The translations under genes and the position numbers were made by a program. A DNA stretch of 48,538 nucleotides from Plantago elongata (taxonomy: Eukaryota > Streptophyta > Magnoliopsida > Lamiales > Plantaginaceae). This document shows positions 34,784 to 46,554 of this stretch, piece after piece. The first letter of the stretch is position 1, and each line of letters starts with the position of its first letter. The stretch lies in the NCBI GenBank assembly GCA_036897095.1, contig JAYMSP010000523.1:1-48538 (forward strand), read 5' to 3'. The notes under the pieces are model-generated. The model did not search any database. It saw only the letters and a program-made list of their open reading frames with translations, and was not told the origin of the DNA.

Positions 34784-37432
34784 CTGCATAAAAAAGAAGT
34801 TTAAAAAAATCAAAGGAATATATTTACACCGAGCATAATGTAGTTATATGATTATATCATAGAAATTGAGGTTTCAGGAATACATCAACCAAGTAAGTTG
34901 ACCAAAACTCTAGGTGAATAAAAGTCCCATCAGTTACGGGGCAGTAACTAGAATTCCATGGACGCAAGTCTGTATTAGCCACTAGAATAAAACAATCATA
35001 AAATCTGTAAGAGAGTATACCGCAAGCAAGTACTAAGCTTGCTTGTTCCTTGCAAGTATTAAATGAAGCCATCAGTTCGAAATTCTGGAATGGTTAACTA
35101 GTCACTGAATCCAGGTTGATCAAGAACATTGTTACGAAGCAAGAAAGTTGTTAAACCAAAGGAAAAGCATATAAAACAGGGGAATATCATCAGCGTCTTA
35201 GCACTAGTTCTGACATGTCAACACCTCAGTTATAATCCTCTCCATTGTTGGCATCAATTGTTCCTCCACAAAATAAGTTTCTAAATGAAAAGTGTTTATC
35301 TATTTCACCTCCATATACGAGAGTTGTGTTAAGAATAGAAGAGGGAATTGCTCTTAACTTTTAGCTAGAGAAGGTCAGTTACCAGGAGGAAAATAGAATT
35401 CGATTAATGATCCAAAGCAGCTATTATGCAAATACGAGACTAAGATCTCCATAGCAGGAGCTATAGTCAAGTGCTCTCAGCTGACAACCACTTCAGTCTT
35501 GAAAATGTGTATGAAACACAAGTTTACGAATGTAAATCTGACTTGATCTATCTAAACAAAACTACAAGTAAACAGCCTGAACAATGTTTCCCTTTAACAC
35601 GATCATGCATATTCCACGTAATTTTTATTTGGCATCATGACATGTGAATAGTACTAGTCACACTCAAACATCCTGATGCTGATGCATTTATGTAAACTCT
35701 TTGTGCTAAATAATTAATTCACAATAAGACTCTTATGGTGTTAATTTTCACAACATAAGCTCACACTCTGTGCTAGTCTAATCTATAATTTTGTGCATAT
35801 CTTTTTTGAAAATAAATTATCTCCATCCATCTAGTTCTATACTTTATGTCAGTGATATATACTAATACAATAAACATATTTATCACGATGATTGTAGGCT
35901 AACAAACTATGTGGTTCACTATTGCTACATAGGACACTTGACTTAAGGCATAATATGAGGGTTTAAATTGATTATAGCTTGTTACAAGATAAATGGGCTT
36001 ATTTTACTATTTTGACCAAAGTAAGTATGTTACGTGAACATATAGATACTAGCTGATCAGGTAGCTTGTAGCTTATTAAGAAAGCATATCTGATTTGTTT
36101 TATTTATAAAATCAGCTAGCTTATTGGCTAATTAGTAAGCACACTCATTAAGATCAGCTAGCCTGTCAACTCTCAGCTTTAATAATTGCATTCCTACCAT
36201 TTAGCTTGTGAGCTAGTTTTGATATACATAGCCATTATATCTACTAATGATAGATTGCCCCGACATTAGATGTCATGTTAACAATGTTAGTCAATTTATG
36301 CCTTCTCCAAGACCACCTAATCGGAGCCATTAGCCATATATTTTGGCCCTTTGAAGATAATTGCATATATGATTCTCATATGCAGATTGTGTAAGTTCTA
36401 AATTAAATCGTTGAGCAAGATCAGCTACAATATAAAAGGTCATTGTTGGAGTTAGCTTGGCATCATGTAAAAGGAAGAATAAAAACGTTGTGTGAAACCA
36501 TTGACAAATTCAACATGTGAGCAAATGCGGTGCATCATTTACACATGGAAACTACAGTTGACGATCACTTCATTCTTACGCGGGGAATGAAATACCTATG
36601 ATGCTCCTCATATTGCACCTAATCTAAAAAGAGCCAGTCACTATATACTATATCTTGGTAGCTTATATGAAGCGGTATTTACCTTAATCAAATGAGGTAG
36701 CCTAGCTAATGATGAATTGCATGATCATCACACCGGGATAGTAGGTTCTCAAAATCCTTTCATTTCTTGGAGGCGGTAAATAAGTCTCATCTTGCTTGCT
36801 TTGGCGAGTTTCTAGCACTATTCAATAGCTTTTTAGCATGTTAGGAATCAGTATTTTTAGCTGAGCAACTACATAGGGCAAGCATCTCGTGATCTCTAGA
36901 AAACCAAAGAAGAGGAGTAATCTTTTACAATAAATGTTTGTGAAATTAGCCTAAATTTTGTGCGTACCAGTTATATAGTTGAAATCTAAAATCTACAAAA
37001 TGCCCTAAGTGGAATTTAACGATAGCCCGTTCAAACTTTGGCAGTGGCCTACCAAGTTGGAAATGAACTTAATGAAATCTATGAAACTAATACATATCGA
37101 TTATTGAGTGCATTCTCACATGTTTGCTAATGTAAATCTCCTTGGAGAATACAAACAAGTGGGCATTCAATCCTCTAATAAGTTCACCCGTGGGCTTGTC
37201 ATCTTCACCTGTAGGCTACATCCCTGAACTGTAGGGTTTGACTAAGCCTCTAATAAATGAAAGAACACTCATAAAGAAGGGCATACTTAGCTAATTTATA
37301 TTATTTCTATAACTTTAGGTTTTTGAGAAAAATCTAGAAGGAAAGATTATGGTCATAGAATCGAGTTGGATCTTTTACTAATAACATCACATATTGATGA
37401 ACTGTCTCCTTCACGAAAGGAACAAGGGATGG

Positions 37433-37525
37433 TTTTTTTTTTGTTTTTGAAACGGTTAAAGGGTGACTTGAACCCCCAGGTTGGAGGTGAAGCTTCTTAC
37501 CAACTGAGCTGCACTTCGTTGTCAA
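37433..37525 (-). mobile_element. mini-SINE copy 3 (longest)
   Basis: On the minus strand it starts GACAACGAAGTGCAGCTCAG then TTGGTAAGAAGCTTC: CAGCTCAGTTGG is a near-perfect tRNA A box. The B-box region is GGGTTCAAGTCAC, followed by CCTTTAACCGTTTCA and poly(A). Target duplication GGARCAAGGGATRG at 37419-37432 and 37526-37539 (two mismatches). Confidence 0.85.
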
Positions 37526-40490
37526 GGAGCAAGGGATAGCGTTTTATCAAAATATTGGGGCATTTTGGGTGTAATGCACCCCTATTATCATCGTGCTAAA
37601 ATTCCCCACTTCTCAAATACCACATTAGGTACAAACTATGGAGTGTAAAATTCTCAAATAAAAGTTTTATTCTAAAGTTTTGGAACTTAGTCGAGTTGTA
37701 TATATGTTCCCGTAAATATCTATCTTTACATAAATATCTAAGTAATTAGAAGATTAAATATGAAAAGCTACACATCAAAGCCAGATCCTGCGTTTGAACA
37801 TTGAAATAACATACAATGAAACCATATAAAATATTACAAATGATTATAGTTGCAATATTCGACTATGTCAAGTGTTGTTTACCCGCAAGTTATCAAGAAT
37901 GAACACGGTGTATAATATTTCAACTTACACGTAGTTATGTTTTTATAAAAGTACCTAAACAAAAGTGTTGAGCACACTCATTTCAATCAGAAAATATAGA
38001 ATGGAACACTTGCATATATACAAAAAGAAGGAAATTCGATGGTAGATGAACATGAAGCTGATAGAGAGTGCCCATAGAAATCCTTGTTATTCATGTGATG
38101 GTGTCACATAATACTGATAAAAGAGTACCATGCTGTCAAAACAGGTAAAAAACAAAGCATTGTGAGCAAGCCCCAGTCAATTTTTCTTGCAATAAATTGT
38201 TAAACTTCTACTTTAAACTGTACGATTGGCAAAGAATTTAGTCCGAGAGGTAAGCTCAAGATCTAACATGAGCGTGAAATAGCGGTAATATCAAAATGAC
38301 ATAAAATGGAAAAAACAACAATAGAAGGTAGGGGTGGTCAAAGACAAGATATATATAAGTGATTAGCCAGAAAGAATACGTAACACACTCATATACTACC
38401 AATAACAAGTGTAAAATACTAAAAGCATTAACCGAGGGAAACAATGATAGCAAATGAAAAGATCCAACCTAGAGAGCAGAGCGAACATTACATAAAACTT
38501 CAATGAATCTAAAGTTGAAACAATTATCGATAAATGTTGTACTTTTGTTTCCATGAATCACTAAATATGTCTAATTAGTTTTAGGAGTATTGTTTGAAAT
38601 AATGATATAACATAAATTGTAAATTCAAATAAGAGTGACTAACCTATAAGTGTTTAGTGAGGCTTATACTTGTTTTGTAATGTATCCGGTCAATACCTTT
38701 TACCTCCGAACAATGCCTAATTTATAACTTTCAATCTAGTCTAAGTAACTTGGTGTGGACATCATTGTCCACATATTTACTTTGAATGCCCTTTGTAAGA
38801 CTTATTCACTAGCAATAATATACTCAAAGTATACACTCATTATTTTGTTAACTACTTTACATACGGGGATCTAGTACTAAGACATATGTAGTATTTTGGG
38901 ACCACTTTGAATAAGTTGAAGTAGCATTGACCCAAATCCCGATTTAATAAACTACTTTCTTTCTACTACATGGAGGTCATACAATTAAGCTTAACATTAT
39001 TTCCTAGGTTAAAGCTCACATATATGTAAAGTATAAAGAATATAAGTGTGCATTAGTGACCAAATCTTCCTCTTCTTTTCTCCCTAAATCGAAGCACTAA
39101 TTTGTGCATCAAACTTTCTTTGTATTACATGTTTAATTTTGTCAAACCATAAGACAATTACTAATACATTTGTCATGTTTTTTTAGTTAAATACCAAGAC
39201 AAGTTTTGTTCTACTTACAAGCATAAAAAGGAGATAAAAACATAATAATGAAGAGTCCGCCTTATCGAAGAAGTGAGCTACTATTGATGTATGTATTGAG
39301 ATCAAGACACATGGCTGGATGATCGACCAATTAATGATCATTAAGTTTGTTAGACATCATTATTGGGTACTTGGTATGAAATATATGACAAAGTAAGCTC
39401 CATCTACATGTGATGAATTGGTAAGATTTATATCAATTTTTTTTTACGTATTACTATATCACCTAAGAGATTTATTAATAAAAATTTGGTACGAGTAGCC
39501 AAGATGGTTTCGTTGATTTTTTTTTGTAGTTAATCAAAAATCGCGTGTATTTATCAATAGTAGTTAGATGTTGCCACGTTCAAGGGAGTTGTGGTTGAGT
39601 TTCTCAATAAGGTGCTAAACAAGGTCACAAAGCAATCACATGCTACACTTGGAGTATGTATACGACTATAAAGGATTTCTATTCATTCCCCAATCCTTTC
39701 CCCCCTCTGATAATTTATGATCTAAAGAATGAGTTTCATGGAGTTTTGTAGTGAAAACCCTAGTGTGTGTGAAAATCCCAGAAGTATTTTTCCCTATAAT
39801 GTGCACTTACATTAAGGTGTAAATGACGAGAATGAATTTGTAGGGGCAACTGAACAGTTGGCATTTGGAGAACAATGACGACAAGAGCGATGAGGTGGGT
39901 AAGTTTATAGACCTATTTAGATTCCATTCTTCCATGATGTATAAAACACAAAAAATGATTATGGCTTAATTAAGTTTTTTATTGTTAGTTCATTGAGTTG
40001 CTTGATAGGTGAAGTAATACATATGGTTGAGTTACAACTTACAAGCACTTAAGAGCCTGAAGCAAATCATTTTCATGTGTTCCAGCAAGATGCATTCTCC
40101 GATGCAATAAGTAGAAGATTATCACCCCTTTAGTCTCTATGGTATCTTAAGTATTGCGTTTTGCACCATTTTTTAAGAGAAGCATTACATTTTTGAGTGG
40201 TGGCACACACAATAAAGTAGTAATGAAAATGTATCGAAAAAGGGAACATATAAACTTATGGGTTCGATGGATAAAAAACAAAACGTTAAGAAATGAATGG
40301 GACATCCAATGTGTATAACAACTAGTGGGGTATGTATATGAAAAGACTGGAACAGGAGACTTTGAAAGTTGTATCCGCGTGTGATATGTTAGTTGAGATG
40401 AATAATTAGTCTCATGAAGAGGTTGAGGAAATAGAATAGTGGGGCCTTCGTTTTATTGTGATGAACCATGTGTACCAGCTTTAAAAGGTA

Positions 40491-40754
40491 CTCTCTTCGT
40501 TCCATTAATAACTTCATAACTTTCATTTTTTGGCGTTTTATTAAAAAGTTTCTAACCCCATAAATGTAAAGTTTTTACTCTACTAACTAATTTTTTATTA
40601 TTTCTCTTTCCCACTTTATTCAATCTATCTCTCTTACTTTATTATTCGCTAACCACTTTACCGATATAATACCCTCTACAAACTATATGTTTATTACAAT
40701 TCCTTAAATGAAGAGAAAGTGGAAGGCCAGGAAGGTTTTTAATGGACGAGGGAG
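40491..40754. mobile_element. Stowaway-type MITE
   Basis: 264 bp. CTCTCTTCGTTCCATTAA at the left and the inverse of CTCCCTCGTCCATTAAAA at the right; TA at 40489-40490 and 40755-40756. Interior is AT-rich without a frame. Confidence 0.85.
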
Positions 40755-41519
40755 TATTATTTATGATTATGTGGGTTGTATAGGATTTGCATAAGTTTTA
40801 GTTGGGGACACCATGCGGTCACTTTGATGAAGAGTATGGTTATATTCATGTTGTGAGAAGTCTCGAGGAGAAGAAGATTTGCAATGAATGCCTCTTTCGA
40901 GGTACCACATTACGTTCTCATACTTTTCATCTTTATTTTTATTGAGTATTGCTCTTTCGGTTTATTGTGATGAACCGTGTTTATTAGTTTGATTGATAAA
41001 CATGTAAGCAATCTAGTAGGTAATCAACAGAAGTAGTGAAGAGCAAAAATAAGGTCGAGAAGAGTCTATAGTTAAACCATCTCTCCTTAAGACTTTATTG
41101 CTCTGCTAAATTGCACATAATGTTTGATGCAACAGTCTGTCAGGGTAAAACTTCTCTTAGACAACCAGGTTGCATTCCGATTGTCAAGTCTTCCGAACCT
41201 GAGTTTGAGTGTATAAGGATGCACAAAAGTGCAAGAGGGAAATAAAAAATAGGCTTGTGTTGTGTGTTCTTGTGAAGAATTTCTTCACAAATTTATCTTT
41301 CTCAAGAGTTATATCCTTTTGTTAAAGGTGTTAAATCTTCACTAAAGGGCAGTGTCTATTATGAAAAACAAAGATGAATTTGAAATTCTGAGAAAATCAA
41401 GTTTCAACGTGGGGAATCCTTGTGTTTAAGATGACTTAACTCATTCAAGTATTGATCAAACACACTTAAAAGTACTAATCACCCTTTCAACACTTCGTGA
41501 TTTTAGTGACATAATACAC

Positions 41520-43065
41520 GGGAGAATGGCACTTTTGGTCCACAACTATGGGTTTTCTGAACGCGCAATCACCACTTTGCACTCGTTGTGATTTTTAGTC
41601 CACAATTTAGACGAATTGGCAATTTTAGTCATAATTTGCCGAATTACGGGCGAACTAAGTCTAGCTGGCATTTTTTTTGCTGACTGGGCAAGCTGGCCAC
41701 ACTTCGTGTAATTACCTGGCGTGACACCTCGACGAATTAAACACTTCAGATTGGGCCAAAGTGAAAATTTCCAAAATAAGAAAATTTCCCGCAAGTCCCC
41801 AGACCACATCAAATTCTCAAACACAAGCCCTTTAAGTTTCTAAAAACTTCAATTTTATCCCTGTAAATCCGATCGAGTTTCAAAAAACGATTTCCTCAGT
41901 CCTAGATCGAATCTGGGTCCGTAAATCTTTGAGTATTCATTCACCCCCGTTCATATCATCATCCAGGACGAACAAATCAACAAAATCAGATCGACTTTCC
42001 AGCTTCACGAATCGAATTCTCAGAATTTACCGATCGTTCGATAATGCTAATCGCGGATCAAATCGCGAGTTTCTCGCTTTGAGTCTCGACTCCTATATCC
42101 TTCATTCCGTCCATCTGTATCGATCCATCCCAGTTTAGCAAGAAGAGGACGCGTAGCTCAAGCCTCCATTAATGGCGCCTGAAGCTTGGAGGCGGTGGTG
42201 GTGGAGAATGGAGGCGGCGACGAATGGAGGTGGTGGTGGAGAATGGAGGCGGCATGGAGAATGGAGGTGGTGGTTGTGGAAGGTGAAGTGTGGTGGAGCA
42301 GTGGCGAGTGGGCGATGGTGGTGGAAGAATGGAGGCGGCGGTGGTGGAGAATGGATGCGGCGGTGAATGGAGGTGGTGGTGATGGTGGAGAATGGAGGTG
42401 GCGGTGGTTGGTGGTGGAAGAATGAAGGAGGTGGTGGTGGAGAATGAAGGAGGAGGGAGGAAGGAGAAGGAGGAGGAAGGAGAATTAGGGTTTGTTTGTG
42501 GATTGGGGAGGAGAATCTGATGTGTAGAATTGAAGTGAGGTGGAAGCCAAATATGTATGTAATTGAAGTGAGGTGGAAGCCCAATCAGCAAAAAAAATGC
42601 TAGTATTGTGGTGGAGCAGTGGCGAGTGGGCGATGGTGGTGGAAGAATGGAGGCAGCGGTGGTGGAGAATGGATGCGGCGGTGAATGGAGGTGGTGGTGA
42701 TGGTGGAGAATGGAGGTGGCGGTGGGTGGTGGTGGAAGAATGAAGGAGGTGGTGGTGGAGAATGAAGAAGGAGGGAGGAAGGAGGAGGAGGAAGGAGAAT
42801 TAGGGTTTGTGTGTGGATTGGGAAGGAGAATCTGATGTGTAGAATTGAAGTGAGGTAGAAGCCAAGTAAGTATGTAATTGAAGTGAGGTGGAAGTCCAAT
42901 CAGCAAAAAAAAAAGCTAGCTAGGCTCAGTTCGCCCGTAATTCGGCGAATTATTACTAAAATTGCCAATTCGTCTAAGTTGTGGACTAAAAATCACAACG
43001 AGTGCAAAATGGTGATTGCGCGTCCAGAAAACCCATAGTTGTGGACCAAAAGTGCCATTCTCCCC
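41520..43065. mobile_element. non-autonomous Mutator-like element (MULE) with long TIRs
   Basis: Terminal inverted repeats of about 137 bp (41520-41656 and 42928-43065) run from GGGAGAATGGCACTTTTGG to GGGCGAACT with few mismatches. A perfect 9 bp duplication ATAATACAC flanks it (41511-41519 and 43066-43074), the size typical of Mutator. No transposase frame is inside. The interior has a leader-like CG-rich part (about 41830-42140, one ORF of 69 codons from 41929) and a GGT/GGA-rich, tandemly duplicated part. This suggests captured host sequence (Pack-MULE), source unknown. Confidence 0.9.
42289..42920. repeat. tandem duplication of ~316 bp inside the MULE
   Basis: Copy one 42289-42606, copy two 42607-42920, each starting TGTGGTGGAGCAGTGGCGAG and ending near CCAATCAGCAAAAAA followed by GCTAG. 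Very similar, so younger than most repeats here. The purine-rich strand gives chance Gly/Trp/Arg frames, and the opposite strand Pro/His/Ser frames. Confidence 0.9.
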
Positions 43066-43344
43066 ATAATACACTAACTACAACCTGTTTTAACAATGAG
43101 ATACACTTACTTGGAATACTTGTTCCCAACGTGTTGGGCCCCATAAACCAATTCTTTGAACGAATTAAAAGCCCATCCATTCACTAAAAGTCCATACATA
43201 ATCTAACAAGTGGCGTTGAATGTGAGAACAATTTCTCGATTGAAGATTCTCTGATCTCTTTAACAATAGATCAATGGCCACCCATTTTTATATATTTAGA
43301 AATTAATTGGATTGAACCACACTAGGCCATGTAAAATTAAAATG

Positions 43345-44170
43345 CATGTGGTTCTAGTTCAACAAGGCTTCACATTAGCTCTTAAAGGAGTTGACAAGAT
43401 TCCAACTACTTTACTTGAGAATAAGAAGAATGAATTGTAGGAGAGGGCTCATAGTCACTTCATCTTATGCATGGGAGACATACACTCCATGAAGTTGCTA
43501 AAATTGGAAAATATGTACATAACTAAATCTCTCAACAATCGACTATACATGAAGCAATTAATGTATTTATACACGATGCAAGATGGCATTGTAATATTAG
43601 ATCAACTTGAGGAATTCAATAAAATAGTAGACGATCTTGAAGACACTAAGGAGACTAAGCTTGGTGGTGAGGAATTCTTTACCTAGACCATTTAATGGTA
43701 TTAGAGAAGATATGATCTTTGGAGGGAACAAACTATCACCTATGATGAAGTTCAAAGTGCAAGTAGAGAGCAAATGAGCTACATGTATAAGATGGTCATT
43801 TTAAAGATTCCTGCAATTGGTGCATTGGTCGTTTCGGCCTTAATGCTTTTGTTGGTTGGTTTTAGCTATGCCGAGAGTCGGTTCATGTGGGAATAGGCGT
43901 ATTGGTTAGCATAAGAGTGTATGTAGAATACCAAAAGGGATTATTCATGTTCAAGAAAGTTTCAAGTGTGGACGCCTTAAATATGAAGTTCAAGAAGAAT
44001 TTTGATAAAGCAAAGGACATTTCTAGCCACTTGCACAATTCACAATACCAAATGATAAAGTTGAAACAAGGAAATGTCACCACAATCACAAACTAGGTCA
44101 TGTAACTAAGAATGCTTTCATTTGGAAAAGAAGCATGTAAGGAAACAAAATACTAAGTATTGTACAAGTA
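43345..44170 (+). pseudogene. copia gag relic
   Basis: Fragments in shifting frames: VVLVQQGFTLALKGVDKIP, then TKSLNNRLYMKQLMYLYTMQ and LEEFNKIVDDLED (43520-43640), a standard copia gag region (UBN2-like). Further on, TYDEVQSASREQ and a decayed zinc-knuckle zone near 44090-44130. Several stops. Confidence 0.75.
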
Positions 44171-44174
44171 ATGG

Positions 44175-44560
44175 AATTGTAGAAGCTGCTAAGGGGGACA
44201 ACAATTGTGCTGAAGTTATGTCAGTAACAAGTAATAATTCTTCAAGCAGATGGATTCTTGCCGTATGATGTACTTTTTCGCATGTGCACATACAAGAGCT
44301 AGTTCACATACTTGTAGGTCACAAATGGTGGCATAGTGATGTTGGGAAGTGATGAGGCATGCAAAGTTCAAGGAACATGTATGATAAAAAGCTTAAACTT
44401 CATGAGAACTCAATTAGGATGCTACGACATGTTAGATATAAACCTGGGTTAAACTGAAATATCATATCTCTTGGCACACTAGAAGGGAAAGGTAATGTTC
44501 TTTAATTTGAAAATGGCACGATGCATGTGATAAAAAATGATGCTAATATCATGAAGGGGG
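44175..44560 (+). pseudogene. copia protease relic
   Basis: SRWILAV.CTFSHV (about 44245-44285) corresponds to the family 'WILDSGCTFHM'; the catalytic Asp-Ser-Gly is lost (AV and a stop). Downstream LRHVRYKPGLN and IISLGTLEGKG (about 44420-44490) match the linker between protease and integrase. Confidence 0.7.
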
Positions 44561-44879
44561 AGAGGAAAAAGTGCATGTATTACTTGATATGTGAAACAAT
44601 CTTTGTATTGCATACGTCTCTACTAGTATCTCCCTATGACATAAGTGACTTGGACATATGAGAGAGAAAGGTCTAGTAGAACTAGACAAGAAACATCTAC
44701 TAGGACAAGTGATAATGTTAGGAATGCCTACCATAAAGTTTCTCAACCGAAAATCATGTCACTTGCCCAACTTTTGAATATACACACACACACACACTAT
44801 GTGGCGTCCTGCAAGATTCAATCTCAAGGTGAAGTAAATGTTTTATAACTGTATGTCTTATTACATACGAAAAGTATGG

Positions 44880-45335
44880 GCTTACATTCTAAAACACAAG
44901 TTAGATGCATTCATCATGCTTAAAGAATGGTCGAATAAAGCGAGAAATGAATGAGGAGACTCTATAAAAGTCTTGAAGGATGGCCATGGGCTAGAAAGTC
45001 TTGCCAAGTTCTAAGAGTTTCATAGGTCAAAGGAGATCGGAAGACACAAGTTTCATAGGTCAAAGGAGATCGGAAGACACATAAATGTGCCACGGGTACC
45101 CCAACAAAATTGATTGGGTGAAAGAATTGATGGAGGAATTATGGAGAAAGTGAGATGCATGCTATTCAATTCAAGGCTTCTAGTGCATTTTTGGGCCGAT
45201 GCAGCTGGCACATGTCATACATCATTTGAAATCCATTCAAAACATGACTCTGAGCTGCCAGTGTTTGGGGATATATGGTTTATGCACACAAGGCAAGACA
45301 AGTTGGAGCCAAGAGCAATGAAAAGATACAAAAGG
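44880..45335 (+). pseudogene. copia integrase relic
   Basis: Recognisable stretch: VPRVPQQN, then GERIDGGIMEKVRCMLFNSR and LLVHFWADAAGTCHTS (45085-45215), and KLEPRAMKRY near 45300. The upstream core is frameshifted, and a 33 bp tandem duplication (45017-45082) sits in it. Confidence 0.75.
45017..45082. repeat. 33 bp tandem duplication
   Basis: GTTTCATAGGTCAAAGGAGA followed by TCGGAAGACACAA occurs at 45017-45049 and 45050-45082 (last base or two differ). It lies within the integrase relic. Confidence 0.9.
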
Positions 45336-45348
45336 GTAAATAATCATT

Positions 45349-45530
45349 AGCACAAGTGTGGTGTGCAATGAAGAAAAGTGCCCTATGTAGAGAAGAATTC
45401 ATTGGAAAAGAGACTACCAAAGTGGAAAATTATAATTAGCATAAGGGTGGTGTGCAATGAAGAAAAGTGCCCTACGTAGAGAAGAATCAGGGTGTTAAGC
45501 TCACTGGAAAAGAGACTAACAAAAGTATAT
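45349..45530. repeat. 89 bp tandem duplication
   Basis: TTAGCAYAAGNGTGGTGTGC followed by AATGAAGAAAAGTGCCCTA(T/C)GTAGAGAAGAAT and CACTGGAAAAGAGACTA occurs twice with an offset of 89 bp. No coding role. Confidence 0.8.
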
Positions 45531-45581
45531 ATGCAATTAGAGGTGGAGCTCGAACAACCCATATAAAATGCGAACAACGAT

Positions 45582-45655
45582 TTTTTTTTTGAAACCATAA
45601 ATGTAACTCGAACCCCCGACCAGTTGGTTGGAGATGAAGCGTCTTACCAATTGAG
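45582..45655 (-). mobile_element. mini-SINE copy 4
   Basis: On the minus strand CTCAATTGGTAAGACGCTTC, then CATCTCCAACCAACTGGTCG, box-B-like GGGTTCGAGTTAC, ATTTATGGTTTCA and poly(A). Target duplication ATGCGAACAAYGAT at 45568-45581 and 45656-45669 (one mismatch). Inserted into the decayed copia element. Confidence 0.85.
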
Positions 45656-45749
45656 ATGCGAACAATGATGATTGATGAAAGAAACAATCAACAATTTACA
45701 TATGAACTCCTCACAAAAAAGAAAATCTTACATAAAAGATGTTATGATA

Positions 45750-46410
45750 TGACCACTAATCAAACAAGCCCAATCCTTTGGGCACGTGCAGTTCCTCATG
45801 AGGTGTTCTCTAAGGTGATATAATGCCTTATTGTACCAATACATGTCATTTATCACACTCCAACCGGGAGGTTTCACTGTTGGTCACACATCTTAAGATT
45901 AGCTCAAAAGCAAGCATGGGTAACTTTGGAGTTGTTATGGGTGCATTTTTGGAAATAAGAAGATGCAACTTGTTGGTATGAGCGTTATTCTAAATCCCTT
46001 CAAACTCTCTTGAAAGCTATTTGAAACTTTGGGGTGTTATTGTGTGACGTCCCCGTCACACCTTGATTGGACCAATCACCTATCCTTGGGCTTGGGTTGG
46101 CTCGGCTCTTAAAATATTTATAACGATCCGATCATTAATCAATTGAGCCACAACCTTTTAGGCTGACACAATTACGTTTGGGTTGCTCTCCGGGTGATAT
46201 GTTGGCTCTAATGTATCAATGTACGTCATTTTCTACGCTCTTTGTCTTCACTTGGGCATGACCCAAGAGACTTTCCGGTTGGTGAGCTATTTCCTAAGAC
46301 TTCTACAGAGAAGCACATTTAATTTTGGAGTTATTATGGATGGAATTTCGAAAAGAAATGTGTACCTTGTTGGTATGAGTAGCGTTTTCAATAACTTTAA
46401 GCTTTAGTGA
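45750..46410. repeat. two diverged copies of an LTR-like repeat
   Basis: About 45760-46030 and 46130-46410 share an ordered set: GTGATAT, 'TGTA(C/T)CAAT(A/G)(C/T)A(T/C)GTCATTT', 'TTTGGAGTT(G/A)TTATGG', 'TTGTTGGTATGAG'. Between them TGTGACGTCCCCGTCACA (46043-46060) is an inverted repeat with a 4 bp spacer. Probably remnants of a gypsy-type LTR inserted in the copia relic. No frame. Confidence 0.5.
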
Positions 46411-46554
46411 AACTTGTACGAAACTTGGGTTACAAAAGGTGGTGCTATTGCTCTTAGTACAAAAAACCCAGAAGGTTCAAGTTGGCTAGAGATCGAGCTA
46501 GACAAATCAACAAGACAACTCACTACATTGGAGAATCTCAATTTGTATATGCTT

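Larger units (their letters stand above)
34784..41519. other. 6.7 kb non-coding region, possible giant intron 1
   Basis: Upstream, on the minus strand, of the FLC-like exon 2. It holds a mini-SINE (37433-37525), a Stowaway MITE (40491-40754) and two related segments around 40446-40484 and 40955-40992 (TTTATTGTGATGAACC(A/G)TGT). 35990-36240 has several AGCTAGCTTATT/AGCTTGTAGCTTATTA-type inverted fragments, perhaps a decayed MITE. I looked for a MADS-box exon on the minus strand and saw none. Confidence 0.5.

Noticed and set aside
37320-37440. Candidate MADS-box exon for the FLC-like gene
   Set aside because: TCCTTCACGAAAGGAACAAG drew attention but no MADS residues appear in any minus frame, and part of it is the SINE target site.
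42135-42906. Long Pro/His/Ser-rich (-) and Gly/Trp-rich (+) frames in the MULE
   Set aside because: They arise from the purine-rich tandem duplication on both strands at once; no family, no start context, and they end inside transposon repeats.
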